38,012 nt of DNA from assembly GCA_016283615.1 (NCBI GenBank), contig JAEENG010000130.1, positions 1-38,012 of the forward strand, given 5' to 3'. This stretch comes from Treponema sp. Its GTDB lineage: Bacteria; Spirochaetota; Spirochaetia; Treponematales; Treponemataceae. Position 1 is the stretch's first letter. Each line of letters begins with the position of its first letter. The notes beneath the pieces were generated by a model. It saw nothing but the letters and a program-made list of their open reading frames with translations, did not search any database and was not told the origin of the DNA. The position numbers and the translations under genes are program-made. Shown piece by piece: positions 24,435 to 32,087 of the stretch.

Positions 24435-26888
24435 TTGGAGATAAACAGACGTTTTTCTGACAATGTACGTGCGCAGATGCGTCAGGCGATTAAGGATGCC
24501 GACGGAAACGAAGTTTTTTTTGCAGGTACAGTAAATGAGCAGGGAATCGTCATTTCTGTAACTCCGGGCGCCCGCGGTTCAATCAATTCAGTTCCAGTAA
24601 ACTTTTCTTCTGCCCGTACAGCCGGTGTTTTAATTCATAATCATCCGTCCGGAAACATTCATCCTTCTGATGCAGATCTTGCCGTAGCCTCAGATTATTC
24701 CCAGCAGGGGCAGGGCTTTTACATTATCAACAACGATGTATCCGAAGTTTATGTCGTAATGGAATGTGTCCTTCCGACAGTGATTAAAAAACTCGATGTA
24801 GAAAAGACAGGTTTTCTGCTCAGTAAGGAAGGCCCTTTTGCCCAGAAATCTCCTGATTACGAAGAGCGTCCCGTTCAAATTGAACTTGTAAAAAAGATTG
24901 CATCTGCATTCAACGAAAATAAAATCGGTGTTTTTGAAGCCGGAACCGGGGTTGGAAAAAGTTTTGCCTATTTGATTCCGTCGATGCTTTGGGCAAGCCA
25001 GAATAAAGAGCGCATCGTAGTTTCTACCGGAACAATCAACCTTCAGCAGCAGATTATCGAAAAGGATATTCCCTCGGCAGAAAAGATTACAGGCGTTAAA
25101 TTAAAGGCTCTCCTTGTAAAAGGCCGCCAGAATTATGTCTGCCTCCGCCGCCTTGAAGAAACCGGAAAGGAACGAGATTTATTTAATGATGAACAGGATG
25201 TGTTCGATAAGATTTACGAGTGGGCCAGAACAACAAAGACCGGAAGTAAAAGTGATCTTTCCTTTATGCCAAACGAATCTGTATGGTCAAAGATAAACTC
25301 CGAGGCCGACGCCTGCATGGGTTCCCGCTGTCCGCACAGGGAAAACTGCTTTGTAATGAAGGTCAGAAAAGAGGCCGCAGACGCTAATATCCTCGTTGTA
25401 AACCATCATCTTCTCTTTGCTGATATAGAATCACGTCTGGAAGGCGTCGGCTTTGAGGACACGGCAGTCCTGCCTCCGTACAGGCACGTTGTTTTTGATG
25501 AAGCCCATGGAATTGAAAGTGCGGCAACCTCATTTTTCAGTTCGCAGGTCAACAGATTCCGAATATCAAAACAGCTCAATCTTTTGTATCGTATCCGCCG
25601 TTCAGCCGCAACAGGATTTGTATTTACACTGCTTGCCTTATGCAGGGATGCTCCTTCTTCCGAACTTTTTGTCCAGAACATTCTCGATATCAAAGATTCA
25701 CTGACATATCTTGAAAACACAGCCCTCGACGTTCTTGAATATAAATATTCGCTGCGATTATACGGTCAGACAACAGGCGCCTTTAAGAACATCCTTGACG
25801 CGATGGATGTACTTAGAAAAAAAATTATTGAATTGACAGGCAATTTACGGAAGCTTTTTGACAATATGGGAGACGATGTTGCAGACCAGCCTGTTTTATA
25901 CGAAAGCCGGAGCGTTCTGCGCCGCCTCGAAGATTGTGCTTCAATGCTTACAAATTTTGTCAGCTGGGAAGAACATCCTGACAGTGTTTTCTGGATTCAA
26001 AAATCCAAACTTGCAGGCTCTGGTGCCAAAAATACAGAAAATCCTTTTTATGTACAGTTTTATCAGACACCGCTTGATATAGCCCCGATGATGAATAAGG
26101 GCGTTTTTGAACCGTTGCAGAGCGTAATCTGTACTTCTGCCACAATCGGCACAGGCGGTAACTTTAACTTCTGGAAAAAGCGGACTGGCGTTGCCTTTGC
26201 AGAAAATGAACGTGTAAGTGAAGGAAACTTTCCTTCAAGTTTTCCGTACAAGACAAATGTTTTGTTTGCCGTAACCCGTGACGCGCCTTTACCGGACAAA
26301 AATGCCGAATTCCAGATGTATGCGGAAGAAGCGGTTGTAAAGCTTATACGGGCTGCAAGCGGGCGAACACTGGTCCTTTTTACTTCCTATGACTCTTTGA
26401 GACATGCCTGCGACAGCGCACGCACCGCCCTCAGGACCAGCGGAATCAATATCTTAAAGCAGGGGGATGATGACCGCTTCCGCCTTCTTTCTACCTTTAA
26501 GGATGACAATCAGAGCGTTCTTTTTGCAACGGACTCTTTCTGGGAAGGAGTTGATGTTCCAGGCTCATCTTTGTCACAGGTAATTATTGTAAAGCTTCCG
26601 TTCATTGTTCCTGACGACCCGGTTTATGCTGCACGCTCGGACATAATTCAGCAGAGGGGAGGTAATCCGTTTATGGAATTATCTGTTCCTGATGCAATTA
26701 TAAAATTCCGGCAGGGCTTTGGCCGCCTGATGAGGCGCAGTGACGATAAGGGTGTAATTGTAGTTTTAGACAGGCGCCTTGCAGAACGCCAGTACGGCAG
26801 GATGTTCAGCGCGAGTGTTCCGCAGACTAAAAAAATGTACGACGGTGTGGATGCAATTGCGGAGGCAGTCGAGCGCTTTCTTGAATAG
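24435..26888 (+). CDS. JAMM (RadC-like) metalloprotease domain fused to DinG-type helicase
   Basis: From TTG 24435 the protein has 817 residues. Residues 1-125 form a JAB/JAMM domain with a complete metal motif: E26, H68-N-H70-P, S78 and D81 (HNHPSGNIHPSDAD). From about 140 it is a superfamily 2 XPD/DinG helicase: Walker A EAGTGVGKS, VVFDEAHGIES, SATIGTGGNF, FATDSFWEGVDVPG and the final FRQGFGRLMRRSDDKG. Cysteines in NYVCLRR, ACMGSRC and ENCFVMK fit the Fe-S cluster of XPD-like helicases. DinG helicases unwind R-loops and forked or quadruplex DNA. The in-frame TTG at 24405 lies inside the tRNA terminator and is rejected; TTG 24435 follows GGTGGGG closely. No room for a promoter exists between terminator and start, so it depends on read-through or a promoter within the tRNA. 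Confidence 0.88.
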   Translation: MEINRRFSDNVRAQMRQAIKDADGNEVFFAGTVNEQGIVISVTPGARGSINSVPVNFSSARTAGVLIHNHPSGNIHPSDADLAVASDYSQQGQGFYIINNDVSEVYVVMECVLPTVIKKLDVEKTGFLLSKEGPFAQKSPDYEERPVQIELVKKIASAFNENKIGVFEAGTGVGKSFAYLIPSMLWASQNKERIVVSTGTINLQQQIIEKDIPSAEKITGVKLKALLVKGRQNYVCLRRLEETGKERDLFNDEQDVFDKIYEWARTTKTGSKSDLSFMPNESVWSKINSEADACMGSRCPHRENCFVMKVRKEAADANILVVNHHLLFADIESRLEGVGFEDTAVLPPYRHVVFDEAHGIESAATSFFSSQVNRFRISKQLNLLYRIRRSAATGFVFTLLALCRDAPSSELFVQNILDIKDSLTYLENTALDVLEYKYSLRLYGQTTGAFKNILDAMDVLRKKIIELTGNLRKLFDNMGDDVADQPVLYESRSVLRRLEDCASMLTNFVSWEEHPDSVFWIQKSKLAGSGAKNTENPFYVQFYQTPLDIAPMMNKGVFEPLQSVICTSATIGTGGNFNFWKKRTGVAFAENERVSEGNFPSSFPYKTNVLFAVTRDAPLPDKNAEFQMYAEEAVVKLIRAASGRTLVLFTSYDSLRHACDSARTALRTSGINILKQGDDDRFRLLSTFKDDNQSVLFATDSFWEGVDVPGSSLSQVIIVKLPFIVPDDPVYAARSDIIQQRGGNPFMELSVPDAIIKFRQGFGRLMRRSDDKGVIVVLDRRLAERQYGRMFSASVPQTKKMYDGVDAIAEAVERFLE

Positions 26889-26898
26889 AAAAAGGGCA

Positions 26899-26944
26899 TA
26901 AAAAAACCGTCCGTTAAGTGCACTTTTTTCGGACGGTTTTAGTT
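26899..26944. terminator. bidirectional terminator between the helicase and the zinc-ribbon gene
   Basis: AAAACCGTCCG (26903-26913) pairs with CGGACGGTTTT (26930-26940), and a small inner hairpin AAGTGCACTT lies between. The minus direction ends in seven T and is the stronger; the plus direction has only four. Confidence 0.8.
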
Positions 26945-26972
26945 AGAATTATAAAATTCTTTAGATTAAAGA

Positions 26973-27149
26973 TTATTTCTTAAAATCTTTAGGTCTGCGC
27001 TCTGTGCGTTTGCACTTTGAGCACTCAGCAACGTTTCTGAGTCTTCCGTTTTCGTAAAGAGTTTTCATTACGATTTCGCCACCACAATCAGGGCATTCGA
27101 ATTTGTGTGTTGTAACTGTAGTACGCGAGTTCTTACTTGCTCCGGCCAT
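26973..27149 (-). CDS. 58-residue zinc-ribbon protein
   Basis: This short gene reads MAGASKNSRTTVTTHKFECP, then DCGGEIVMKTLYENGRLRNV, and ends in a basic tail (KRTERRPKDFKK). Two CxxC pairs (CPDC at 19-22, CSKC at 43-46) make a classic zinc ribbon. GGAGG sits before ATG 27149, a promoter lies at 27189-27217 and a terminator follows, so it is a real, separately expressed gene. Its size, basic charge and position beside rpsT suggest a ribosome- or RNA-associated protein, but I do not recognise the family and it is not L33, L32 or L36. It is easy to miss because it is under 60 codons. Confidence 0.85.
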   Translation of the reverse strand: MAGASKNSRTTVTTHKFECPDCGGEIVMKTLYENGRLRNVAECSKCKRTERRPKDFKK

Positions 27150-27188
27150 GACTATCCTCCAAAAATAAATATTCGAATATGTTCAAAT

Positions 27189-27217
27189 ATACTATCGGTT
27201 TTACCGTTTACTGTCAA
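27189..27217 (-). promoter_or_regulatory. promoter of the zinc-ribbon gene
   Basis: Minus-strand TTGACA (27217-27212), 17 bases, TAGTAT (27194-27189). The leader is about 30 nt with a GGAGG Shine-Dalgarno. Confidence 0.65.
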
Positions 27218-27299
27218 TATTTTACAGGCTTTTCAAGTTCATAAAATCGCTAAATCACTGTAATAAATTGATTTATCAAGGCGTAGGAAACTAATCTAC

Positions 27300-27328
27300 T
27301 TGACTAGAACTAATCCCTTTGGTAAGAT
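27300..27328 (+). promoter_or_regulatory. rpsT promoter
   Basis: TTGACT, 17 bases, TAAGAT. The predicted start near 27335 leaves a leader of roughly 24 nt before the TTG start. Confidence 0.65.
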
Positions 27329-27358
27329 AATCAAAGTTTTTAATTGGGGGTGCCTCCT

Positions 27359-27646
27359 TTGGCTGGAAAAAAATCATCTGCAGAAAAAAAACATGCACAG
27401 AGCGAAGTTCGCCGCTTGCACAATAAAGCAATCAAAAGCGAAGTACGCACATATGCACGTCAGTTTGTAGAAGCTGTACAGAGTAAAGATTCTAAGCTTG
27501 CTCAGGAAAAGCTCACAACATTGGTATCTAAGCTTGATTCTGCACGCAGCAAGGGCGTTATTTCACGCAACGCTGCTTCCCGCAAAAAGTCTCGCATGAT
27601 GAAACTTTACAATGTTTCATTCGGCGACAAAGCGGCTGCAAAATAA
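27359..27646 (+). CDS. rpsT: 30S ribosomal protein S20
   Basis: This 95-residue protein is S20: a lysine-rich N-terminus (AGKKSSAEKKHAQSEVRRLH) and a three-helix bundle with KSEVRTYARQFVEAVQSKD and GVISRNAASRKKSRMMKLYN, which binds 16S rRNA in the 30S body. The start is a TTG at 27359, giving MAGKKSSAEKK. An upstream in-frame TTG at 27344 would add five untypical residues and lose the GGGGGTG Shine-Dalgarno at 27346-27352. E. coli rpsT also starts at UUG and is autoregulated at translation, so the weak start may serve the same purpose here; that is inference. Confidence 0.93.
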   Translation: MAGKKSSAEKKHAQSEVRRLHNKAIKSEVRTYARQFVEAVQSKDSKLAQEKLTTLVSKLDSARSKGVISRNAASRKKSRMMKLYNVSFGDKAAAK

Positions 27647-27669
27647 ACTTAGGACACTTTTGTCTAAAA

Positions 27670-27720
27670 CCTGATGTTGTAATCATTTTGATTACTGCAT
27701 CAGGAATTTTTTTTCTTTTT
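27670..27720 (+). terminator. rpsT terminator/attenuator ahead of the HU gene
   Basis: CCTGATG (27670-27676) pairs with CATCAGG (27698-27704), with an inner GTAATC/GATTAC stem. A T-rich run follows to 27720, touching the GGAGG Shine-Dalgarno of the HU gene at 27721. No clear promoter for HU lies between, so partial read-through is likely. Confidence 0.82.
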
Positions 27721-27734
27721 GGAGGTAAATAGGT

Positions 27735-28049
27735 ATGACTGGCAATAAAGTTACAAAATATGATCTAGTAGAATCTGTTTACCAGGACACCAATTGTGAA
27801 AAAAAATTAGTTCAGGAAGTTGTAGAAAAACTTCTTGACGAATTAAAAGACGCTTTAAAAGACGGCAATACAATTGAATTGCGCGGTTTTGGTACATTTG
27901 AACCTCGCCTGCGCAAAGGCCGTTCTAAAGCGCGCAATCCAAAAACAGGCGAGCAGCTTACTGTTGCTCCCCACTATGTTGCTGCCTTCCGTTCCGGCCA
28001 GGAACTTAAAAAGGCTCTCTGGGATCTTCCTGTAAAATCAGAAAAATAA
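27735..28049 (+). CDS. HU/IHF-family DNA-binding protein
   Basis: This 104-residue protein is a full HU-type histone-like protein. The helical N-terminus (KYDLVESVYQDTNCEKKLVQ) is followed by the dimer strand GNTIELRGFGTFEPRLRKGR, the DNA-binding arm tip ARNPKTGE (with the intercalating proline) and PHYVAAFRSGQELKKAL. It binds and bends DNA in the nucleoid. A short extra tail (WDLPVKSEK) follows the usual end. GGAGG lies nine bases before ATG 27735. The stop is two bases from the lnt start. I recall the same neighbours in T. pallidum. Confidence 0.95.
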   Translation: MTGNKVTKYDLVESVYQDTNCEKKLVQEVVEKLLDELKDALKDGNTIELRGFGTFEPRLRKGRSKARNPKTGEQLTVAPHYVAAFRSGQELKKALWDLPVKSEK

Positions 28050-28051
28050 AA

Positions 28052-29479
28052 ATGCGCAAAACTTTTTTGCCGTTATCTTTATTTGCCTTATCTTTAATCC
28101 TTACATTTTTATCAAGCCCAAATTTTATATTCAATAATGGAATTTCTTTTTTTGCCTGGATCTGTTATATTCCGGCGGTCATTGCATTAAAAAAGACTTC
28201 GATTAAGAACGTGCCTCTTACGGGGGCAGTGTGGGGCTTTCTGCTTTTTTGTTTTACCTGTTCGTGGCTTTATTTTTATAACTTTTTTGCAGGCCTTGGT
28301 GTCTGCTTTCTGATGGCAGTTTTTTACTGTCTTTTATTTTTAATTTTTAAATTTATTGACATTCATTTTTGTAAATATTCTTTTTTATTGAATTCAATTA
28401 TTTTTTTACTGTTTGAATTTATACGCACAAAAGGTTATCTGGGTTTCTGTTACGGCCAGATTGTTTATTCTCAGTGGACTGTGGTTCCCCTTGTAAAAAC
28501 TTCGCGCATCTATGGCGTGTGGGGAATCAGTTTTTTAATTTACATGACAAATTTTACCCTTGCAGAACTTATTTACACCAAAAAAATTCAATTTTCAAAA
28601 ATAATTTTTTTAATTTGCTCTTTTTTAATTATAATTTTGCCCGGAGTTTTTGTTTCCAAAAAAGAAAATAAAACTTCGACCCTCAAGGTTCTGATGATTC
28701 AAAACAACAGTGACCCGTGGAAAAACGGAATCGGACAGTATACACAGGAAGTAGAGCAGTTAAAGGAACTTACCCTGCAGGGCCTTTCAGAGTATCCTGA
28801 CGTACAGCTTGTTGTATGGAGTGAATCTGCTGTCGTTGTTGACGTTATAAATCATTATAAAAATAAAAAAAATGAACGCCGTTACACGCTTGCACAGTCA
28901 CTGTTTGAATTTATAAATCAAATCAATGTGCCTGTTCTCAGCGGAAACAATTATCTTGATTATAACAGCGCGGTTTTGTTTTTGCCAAAAGACGTGTCAG
29001 GCACAGATGACTTTCCCGTAAATTATCAGGTTTACAATAAAAATCATCTTGTTCCTTTTTCTGAAGATTTTCCGGATTTAATTTTGTTAAAACCGATAAA
29101 AACAAAAATGGAAAAAAGCGGAAACAAGTTCTGGAAAAAAGGTGAGGATATAAACTTAATCGAATTGAATTCAATAAAAATCGGAACTCCAGTTTGTTTT
29201 GAAGATACTTTTTCTGACATTACAAAAAAGATGGCTGAAAAGGGAGCCGACATTTTTATCAATGTGTCAAACGATTACTGGTCAGACAGCGCTGCCTGCC
29301 AGTACCAGCACCTGTCACAGGCAGTTTTCCGTTCGGCAGAGACCGGATTATACACTCTCCGCTGCACAAACAGCGGACAGACCTGCGTAATTGACGGCAG
29401 CGGAAAGGTAATTCAAATGATGGAGCCTTTTAAGAAGGGCTTTTTGTATTGCGAAGTCCCGGTAAATTCGATAAAATAA
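28052..29479 (+). CDS. lnt: apolipoprotein N-acyltransferase
   Basis: This 475-residue integral membrane protein has about six hydrophobic segments in the first 210 residues, then a nitrilase-like periplasmic domain. The catalytic triad is visible: Glu in VVWSESAVV, Lys in KNHLVPFSEDFP and Cys in IGTPVCFEDTFSD. Lnt adds the third acyl chain to the N-terminal cysteine of lipoproteins, important in treponemes, whose outer layers are lipoprotein-rich. It starts two bases after the HU stop with no Shine-Dalgarno, so translation is probably coupled. The gene is noticeably more AT-rich than its neighbours, as expected from its many Phe, Ile and Leu codons. Confidence 0.94.
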   Translation: MRKTFLPLSLFALSLILTFLSSPNFIFNNGISFFAWICYIPAVIALKKTSIKNVPLTGAVWGFLLFCFTCSWLYFYNFFAGLGVCFLMAVFYCLLFLIFKFIDIHFCKYSFLLNSIIFLLFEFIRTKGYLGFCYGQIVYSQWTVVPLVKTSRIYGVWGISFLIYMTNFTLAELIYTKKIQFSKIIFLICSFLIIILPGVFVSKKENKTSTLKVLMIQNNSDPWKNGIGQYTQEVEQLKELTLQGLSEYPDVQLVVWSESAVVVDVINHYKNKKNERRYTLAQSLFEFINQINVPVLSGNNYLDYNSAVLFLPKDVSGTDDFPVNYQVYNKNHLVPFSEDFPDLILLKPIKTKMEKSGNKFWKKGEDINLIELNSIKIGTPVCFEDTFSDITKKMAEKGADIFINVSNDYWSDSAACQYQHLSQAVFRSAETGLYTLRCTNSGQTCVIDGSGKVIQMMEPFKKGFLYCEVPVNSIK

Positions 29480-29485
29480 AACAAT

Positions 29486-29941
29486 ATGTCACAGCAGAAC
29501 GCAAAAACAACAGAAAACACAGAAACAGAAGAAACTCCAAAAAAGAATTTAACCGTTTTTGGTCAGGAAACTGAGTTTGACGGAACCCTCGAATTTACAG
29601 ACAATCTGATTATTACAGGTAAATTCAAGGGGAGCATAAAGTCAACCGGCGAACTTGAAATCGACAAAAGTGCAATCTGCGAAGTTGATGATATCGTTGT
29701 TAATTCTGTTGTAATTTCGGGCCGCGTAAAGGGCAATATCGAAGCAAAAGAGCGTATCGAAATGTGTTCTGGCAGCAAGGTTTCCGGAGACATCGTAACA
29801 GCCCGCCTCAGAATTGCTGACGACGTTGACTTTGACGGTCAGGTAAAAATGCTTGATAAAGAAATCGACACTGATTTGTTTACAACTTCTTCTGAAGAAT
29901 ACAAACAGGCTTTAATCGTAAAATCAGATATGCCGCACTAA
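29486..29941 (+). CDS. bactofilin
   Basis: This 151-residue protein is a bactofilin (DUF583). A polar, threonine- and glutamate-rich N-terminal tail (1-24) leads into a right-handed beta-helix of short repeats: GTLEFTDNLIITGKFKGSIK, GELEIDKSA, VVISGRVKGNIEAKERIEM and GSKVSGDIVTARLRI. Bactofilins form non-polar cytoskeletal filaments and often guide peptidoglycan enzymes or cell shape. It lies six bases after lnt, without a Shine-Dalgarno, at the end of the rpsT-HU-lnt operon. A role in helical shape is plausible but inferred. Confidence 0.92.
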   Translation: MSQQNAKTTENTETEETPKKNLTVFGQETEFDGTLEFTDNLIITGKFKGSIKSTGELEIDKSAICEVDDIVVNSVVISGRVKGNIEAKERIEMCSGSKVSGDIVTARLRIADDVDFDGQVKMLDKEIDTDLFTTSSEEYKQALIVKSDMPH

Positions 29942-29977
29942 GAGGATCCTTGAGAACAGCACAAATACAGGCAAATA

Positions 29978-30005
29978 TTGACTTTTTTAACCAATCGAAT
30001 ATAAT
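29978..30005 (+). promoter_or_regulatory. rho promoter
   Basis: TTGACT, 16 bases, then a perfect TATAAT at 30000-30005. One of the strongest promoter matches in the window. Confidence 0.75.
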
Positions 30006-30099
30006 GAATTCATAATTCGATTTTTAATTGAGGGTAAAAACCTTCAGAACGACGGTGAAAAGCTTTAAAGCGCAAGCGTTGCTTGAACCGGCTTATTGG

Positions 30100-30169
30100 G
30101 GGTTTATTACAAACCCTAAAAACGGCGAAGTCAAGGCTTTAAGCGTATGCGTGCCTTGACTCGACGTAT
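30100..30169. repeat. 70-bp dispersed hairpin repeat, copy 1 (rho leader)
   Basis: This is identical over all 70 bases, in direct orientation, to 37064-37133. It contains hairpin GGGTTT-ATTAC-AAACCC (30100-30116) and inverted repeat AGTCAAGGC/GCCTTGACT (30129-30137 and 30153-30161). The flanks of the two copies differ, so the ends are sharp. Confidence 0.95.
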
Positions 30170-30246
30170 TCATTTAAGTTTATTTTTTTTAATCCTTTAA
30201 TATTTTTATATATTAGCAAAATTCACAAATTACATGGAGAATTAAA

Positions 30247-31920
30247 ATGGCTTTACTAAAGCGCCGTTTTACCGACAAGTCTGAAGACGCTGCAAAAGAA
30301 AACGCAGAATCTCAGCCTCAGTTGGAACTTGACATGAGTAATCAGACTCAGGAACAGACACAACCTGCCGAAGTTCAACAATCAGAACCTGCCGCAAGTA
30401 CAGAAGAAACAACCCCTGCTGAGGGCGAAGAAAAAGCCCGCGTTGTTGTTAAGCCGCGAAGAAAAGTAGTGGTAACAAAATCAGATGGTGACAAGGGTGG
30501 AGCAGAAAAACCTGAACGCCGTCCGCACGCAGTCAACAGACGCGAAGCTTACCGCCAGAGAATAGCAGAAAGAAACGCTGCCCGCGATGCCGCAACAGAA
30601 GCAGCACAAATCATAGAAAATCCAGAAGAATACGAATCTAAACCCCGCCTTTTAATCAATGACCTTACAAAAAAAACAATGCCGGAACTTCGTCAGATGG
30701 CAATCGAATATGGATGCGCCGAAGAAGAAATTCCTTCAATGAAAAAGCAGGATTTGATTTTTGTAATCTTAAAGGCACATACAGAGCACGGCGGACTTAT
30801 TTTTGCAAGCGGTGCCCTCGAAATCCTTCCTGACGGCTACGGCTTCCTGCGCAGCCCTCAGAACAGCTACCTTCCAGGCCCTGATGATATTTACATCAGC
30901 CCGAGCCAGATTCGTCTTTTTAACTTAAAAACAGGTGATACAGTTTATGGCCAGACACGCAGTCCTAAAGAGGGCGAACGTTTCTTTGCACTTCTGCGTA
31001 TAGAAACCGTAAACTTTGATGAACCACGTGTTGCCCAGACACGCGTTCCTTTTGAAAACCTTACGCCACTTTATCCTGACGAAAAACTTACCCTCGAAAC
31101 AGTTTCTGATGAATACTCAAGCCGAATTGTTGATTTGTTTGCACCAATCGGTAAGGGACAGCGTCTTTTGATTGTTGCTCCTCCTAAAGCCGGTAAAACA
31201 ATTTTGATGCAGAAAATTGCAAACGCAATTACAACAAACAACCCTGAAGTTTATCTCATCGTGCTTTTGATTGATGAACGTCCTGAGGAAGTTACAGAAA
31301 TGGAACGCGCAATCAAGGGCGAAGTTATTTCTTCTACCTTTGATGAACAGGCTACACGCCACGTTCAGGTTGCAGAAATGGTTCTTGAAAAGGCTAAGCG
31401 CCTTGTTGAACACAAACGCGATGTAGTAATCCTCCTGGATTCTATCACACGTCTTGCACGCGCATACAACGTTACAGTTCCAACATCGGGTAAGGTTCTT
31501 TCCGGTGGTGTTGACTCAAACGCACTTCATAAGCCAAAGCGATTCTTCGGTGCAGCCCGCAATATTGAAGAAGGCGGTTCTTTGACAATCATTTCTACGG
31601 CCCTTATCGAAACAGGAAGCCGCATGGATGAAGTTATCTTCGAAGAATTCAAGGGAACCGGTAACTCAGAAATCAACCTTGACCGTAAACTTGCTGAACG
31701 CAGACTTTTCCCTGCAATCAACATCAAAAAGTCAGGTACCCGCAAGGAAGAACTTCTTCTTACTGAAGATGAACTTCAGAAAATCTGGGTACTTCGTAAG
31801 GTTATTGCCGGAATGGAAGATGTCGAAATTACTGAACTCATTCTCCAGCAGATGAAGAAGAGCAAGGATAATAAGGCCTTCCTTTCAAATATGAATACGG
31901 GTTCTGCCGCACAGGACTAA
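30247..31920 (+). CDS. rho: transcription termination factor Rho
   Basis: This 557-residue protein is Rho. After about 125 residues of low-complexity N-terminal extension (Gln/Glu/Thr/Pro-rich, then Arg/Lys-rich) come the Rho N-domain ([17 protein letters not shown]), the RNA-binding cold-shock-like domain ([28 protein letters not shown]) and the hexameric ATPase. The ATPase has Walker [37 protein letters not shown], the Q/R-loop region [20 protein letters not shown] and the end IRR-type helix [15 protein letters not shown]. It is about 140 residues longer than E. coli Rho, almost all from the N-terminus. A Shine-Dalgarno GGAG precedes ATG 30247. It is preceded by a long structured leader with the dispersed repeat. 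Confidence 0.98.
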   Translation: MALLKRRFTDKSEDAAKENAESQPQLELDMSNQTQEQTQPAEVQQSEPAASTEETTPAEGEEKARVVVKPRRKVVVTKSDGDKGGAEKPERRPHAVNRREAYRQRIAERNAARDAATEAAQIIENPEEYESKPRLLINDLTKKTMPELRQMAIEYGCAEEEIPSMKKQDLIFVILKAHTEHGGLIFASGALEILPDGYGFLRSPQNSYLPGPDDIYISPSQIRLFNLKTGDTVYGQTRSPKEGERFFALLRIETVNFDEPRVAQTRVPFENLTPLYPDEKLTLETVSDEYSSRIVDLFAPIGKGQRLLIVAPPKAGKTILMQKIANAITTNNPEVYLIVLLIDERPEEVTEMERAIKGEVISSTFDEQATRHVQVAEMVLEKAKRLVEHKRDVVILLDSITRLARAYNVTVPTSGKVLSGGVDSNALHKPKRFFGAARNIEEGGSLTIISTALIETGSRMDEVIFEEFKGTGNSEINLDRKLAERRLFPAINIKKSGTRKEELLLTEDELQKIWVLRKVIAGMEDVEITELILQQMKKSKDNKAFLSNMNTGSAAQD

Positions 31921-31924
31921 AACC

Positions 31925-31948
31925 CATTGACCTTAATGGTCGTTTTTA
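31925..31948 (+). terminator. weak terminator after rho
   Basis: A short stem GACC-TTAAT-GGTC is followed by five T. It is weak, but it sits directly after the rho stop codon and before the rpmE promoter. Confidence 0.45.
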
Positions 31949-31971
31949 TTAAAATTGTTAAATCACTCTTG

Positions 31972-31980
31972 TGGTATTAA
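31972..31980 (+). promoter_or_regulatory. extended -10 promoter of rpmE
   Basis: TGG-TATTAA with TTGTTA upstream at a short 14-base spacing. It would give a leader of about 100 nt that contains a hairpin TGCGC...GCGCA near 32019-32034. Confidence 0.45.
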
Positions 31981-32087
31981 CTTGCTTCCTAACAGTGATG
32001 GAATGATAGATGCGCCTTTTTGTTTTGCGCAAGCTAGTGGTGACTGGGGTTGCTTTAATATCGGGCAAGAAGTTAAGGAGTTACAAT

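Larger units (their letters stand above)
29942..30246 (+). promoter_or_regulatory. 305-nt intergenic region with the rho promoter and structured leader
   Basis: This gap holds the rho promoter (29978-30005) and, after a start near 30012, a leader of about 235 nt. The leader contains a palindrome GCTTTAAAGC (30062-30071), a hairpin CAAGC-GTT-GCTTG (30073-30085), then the two hairpins of the 70-bp repeat (30100-30169), then an AT-rich tract. GGAG lies before ATG 30247. A 43-codon frame runs from TTG 30028 to TGA 30159. Rho leaders are autoregulated in some bacteria; nothing here proves that. Confidence 0.6.

Noticed and set aside
30121..30169. The second half of the 70-bp repeat as an intrinsic terminator
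   Set aside because: On neither strand is the AGTCAAGGC/GCCTTGACT stem followed directly by a T run; the minus strand has TCGCC before five T.
31928..31942. Strong terminator for rho
   Set aside because: The stem has only four or five pairs; kept as a weak terminator with low confidence.
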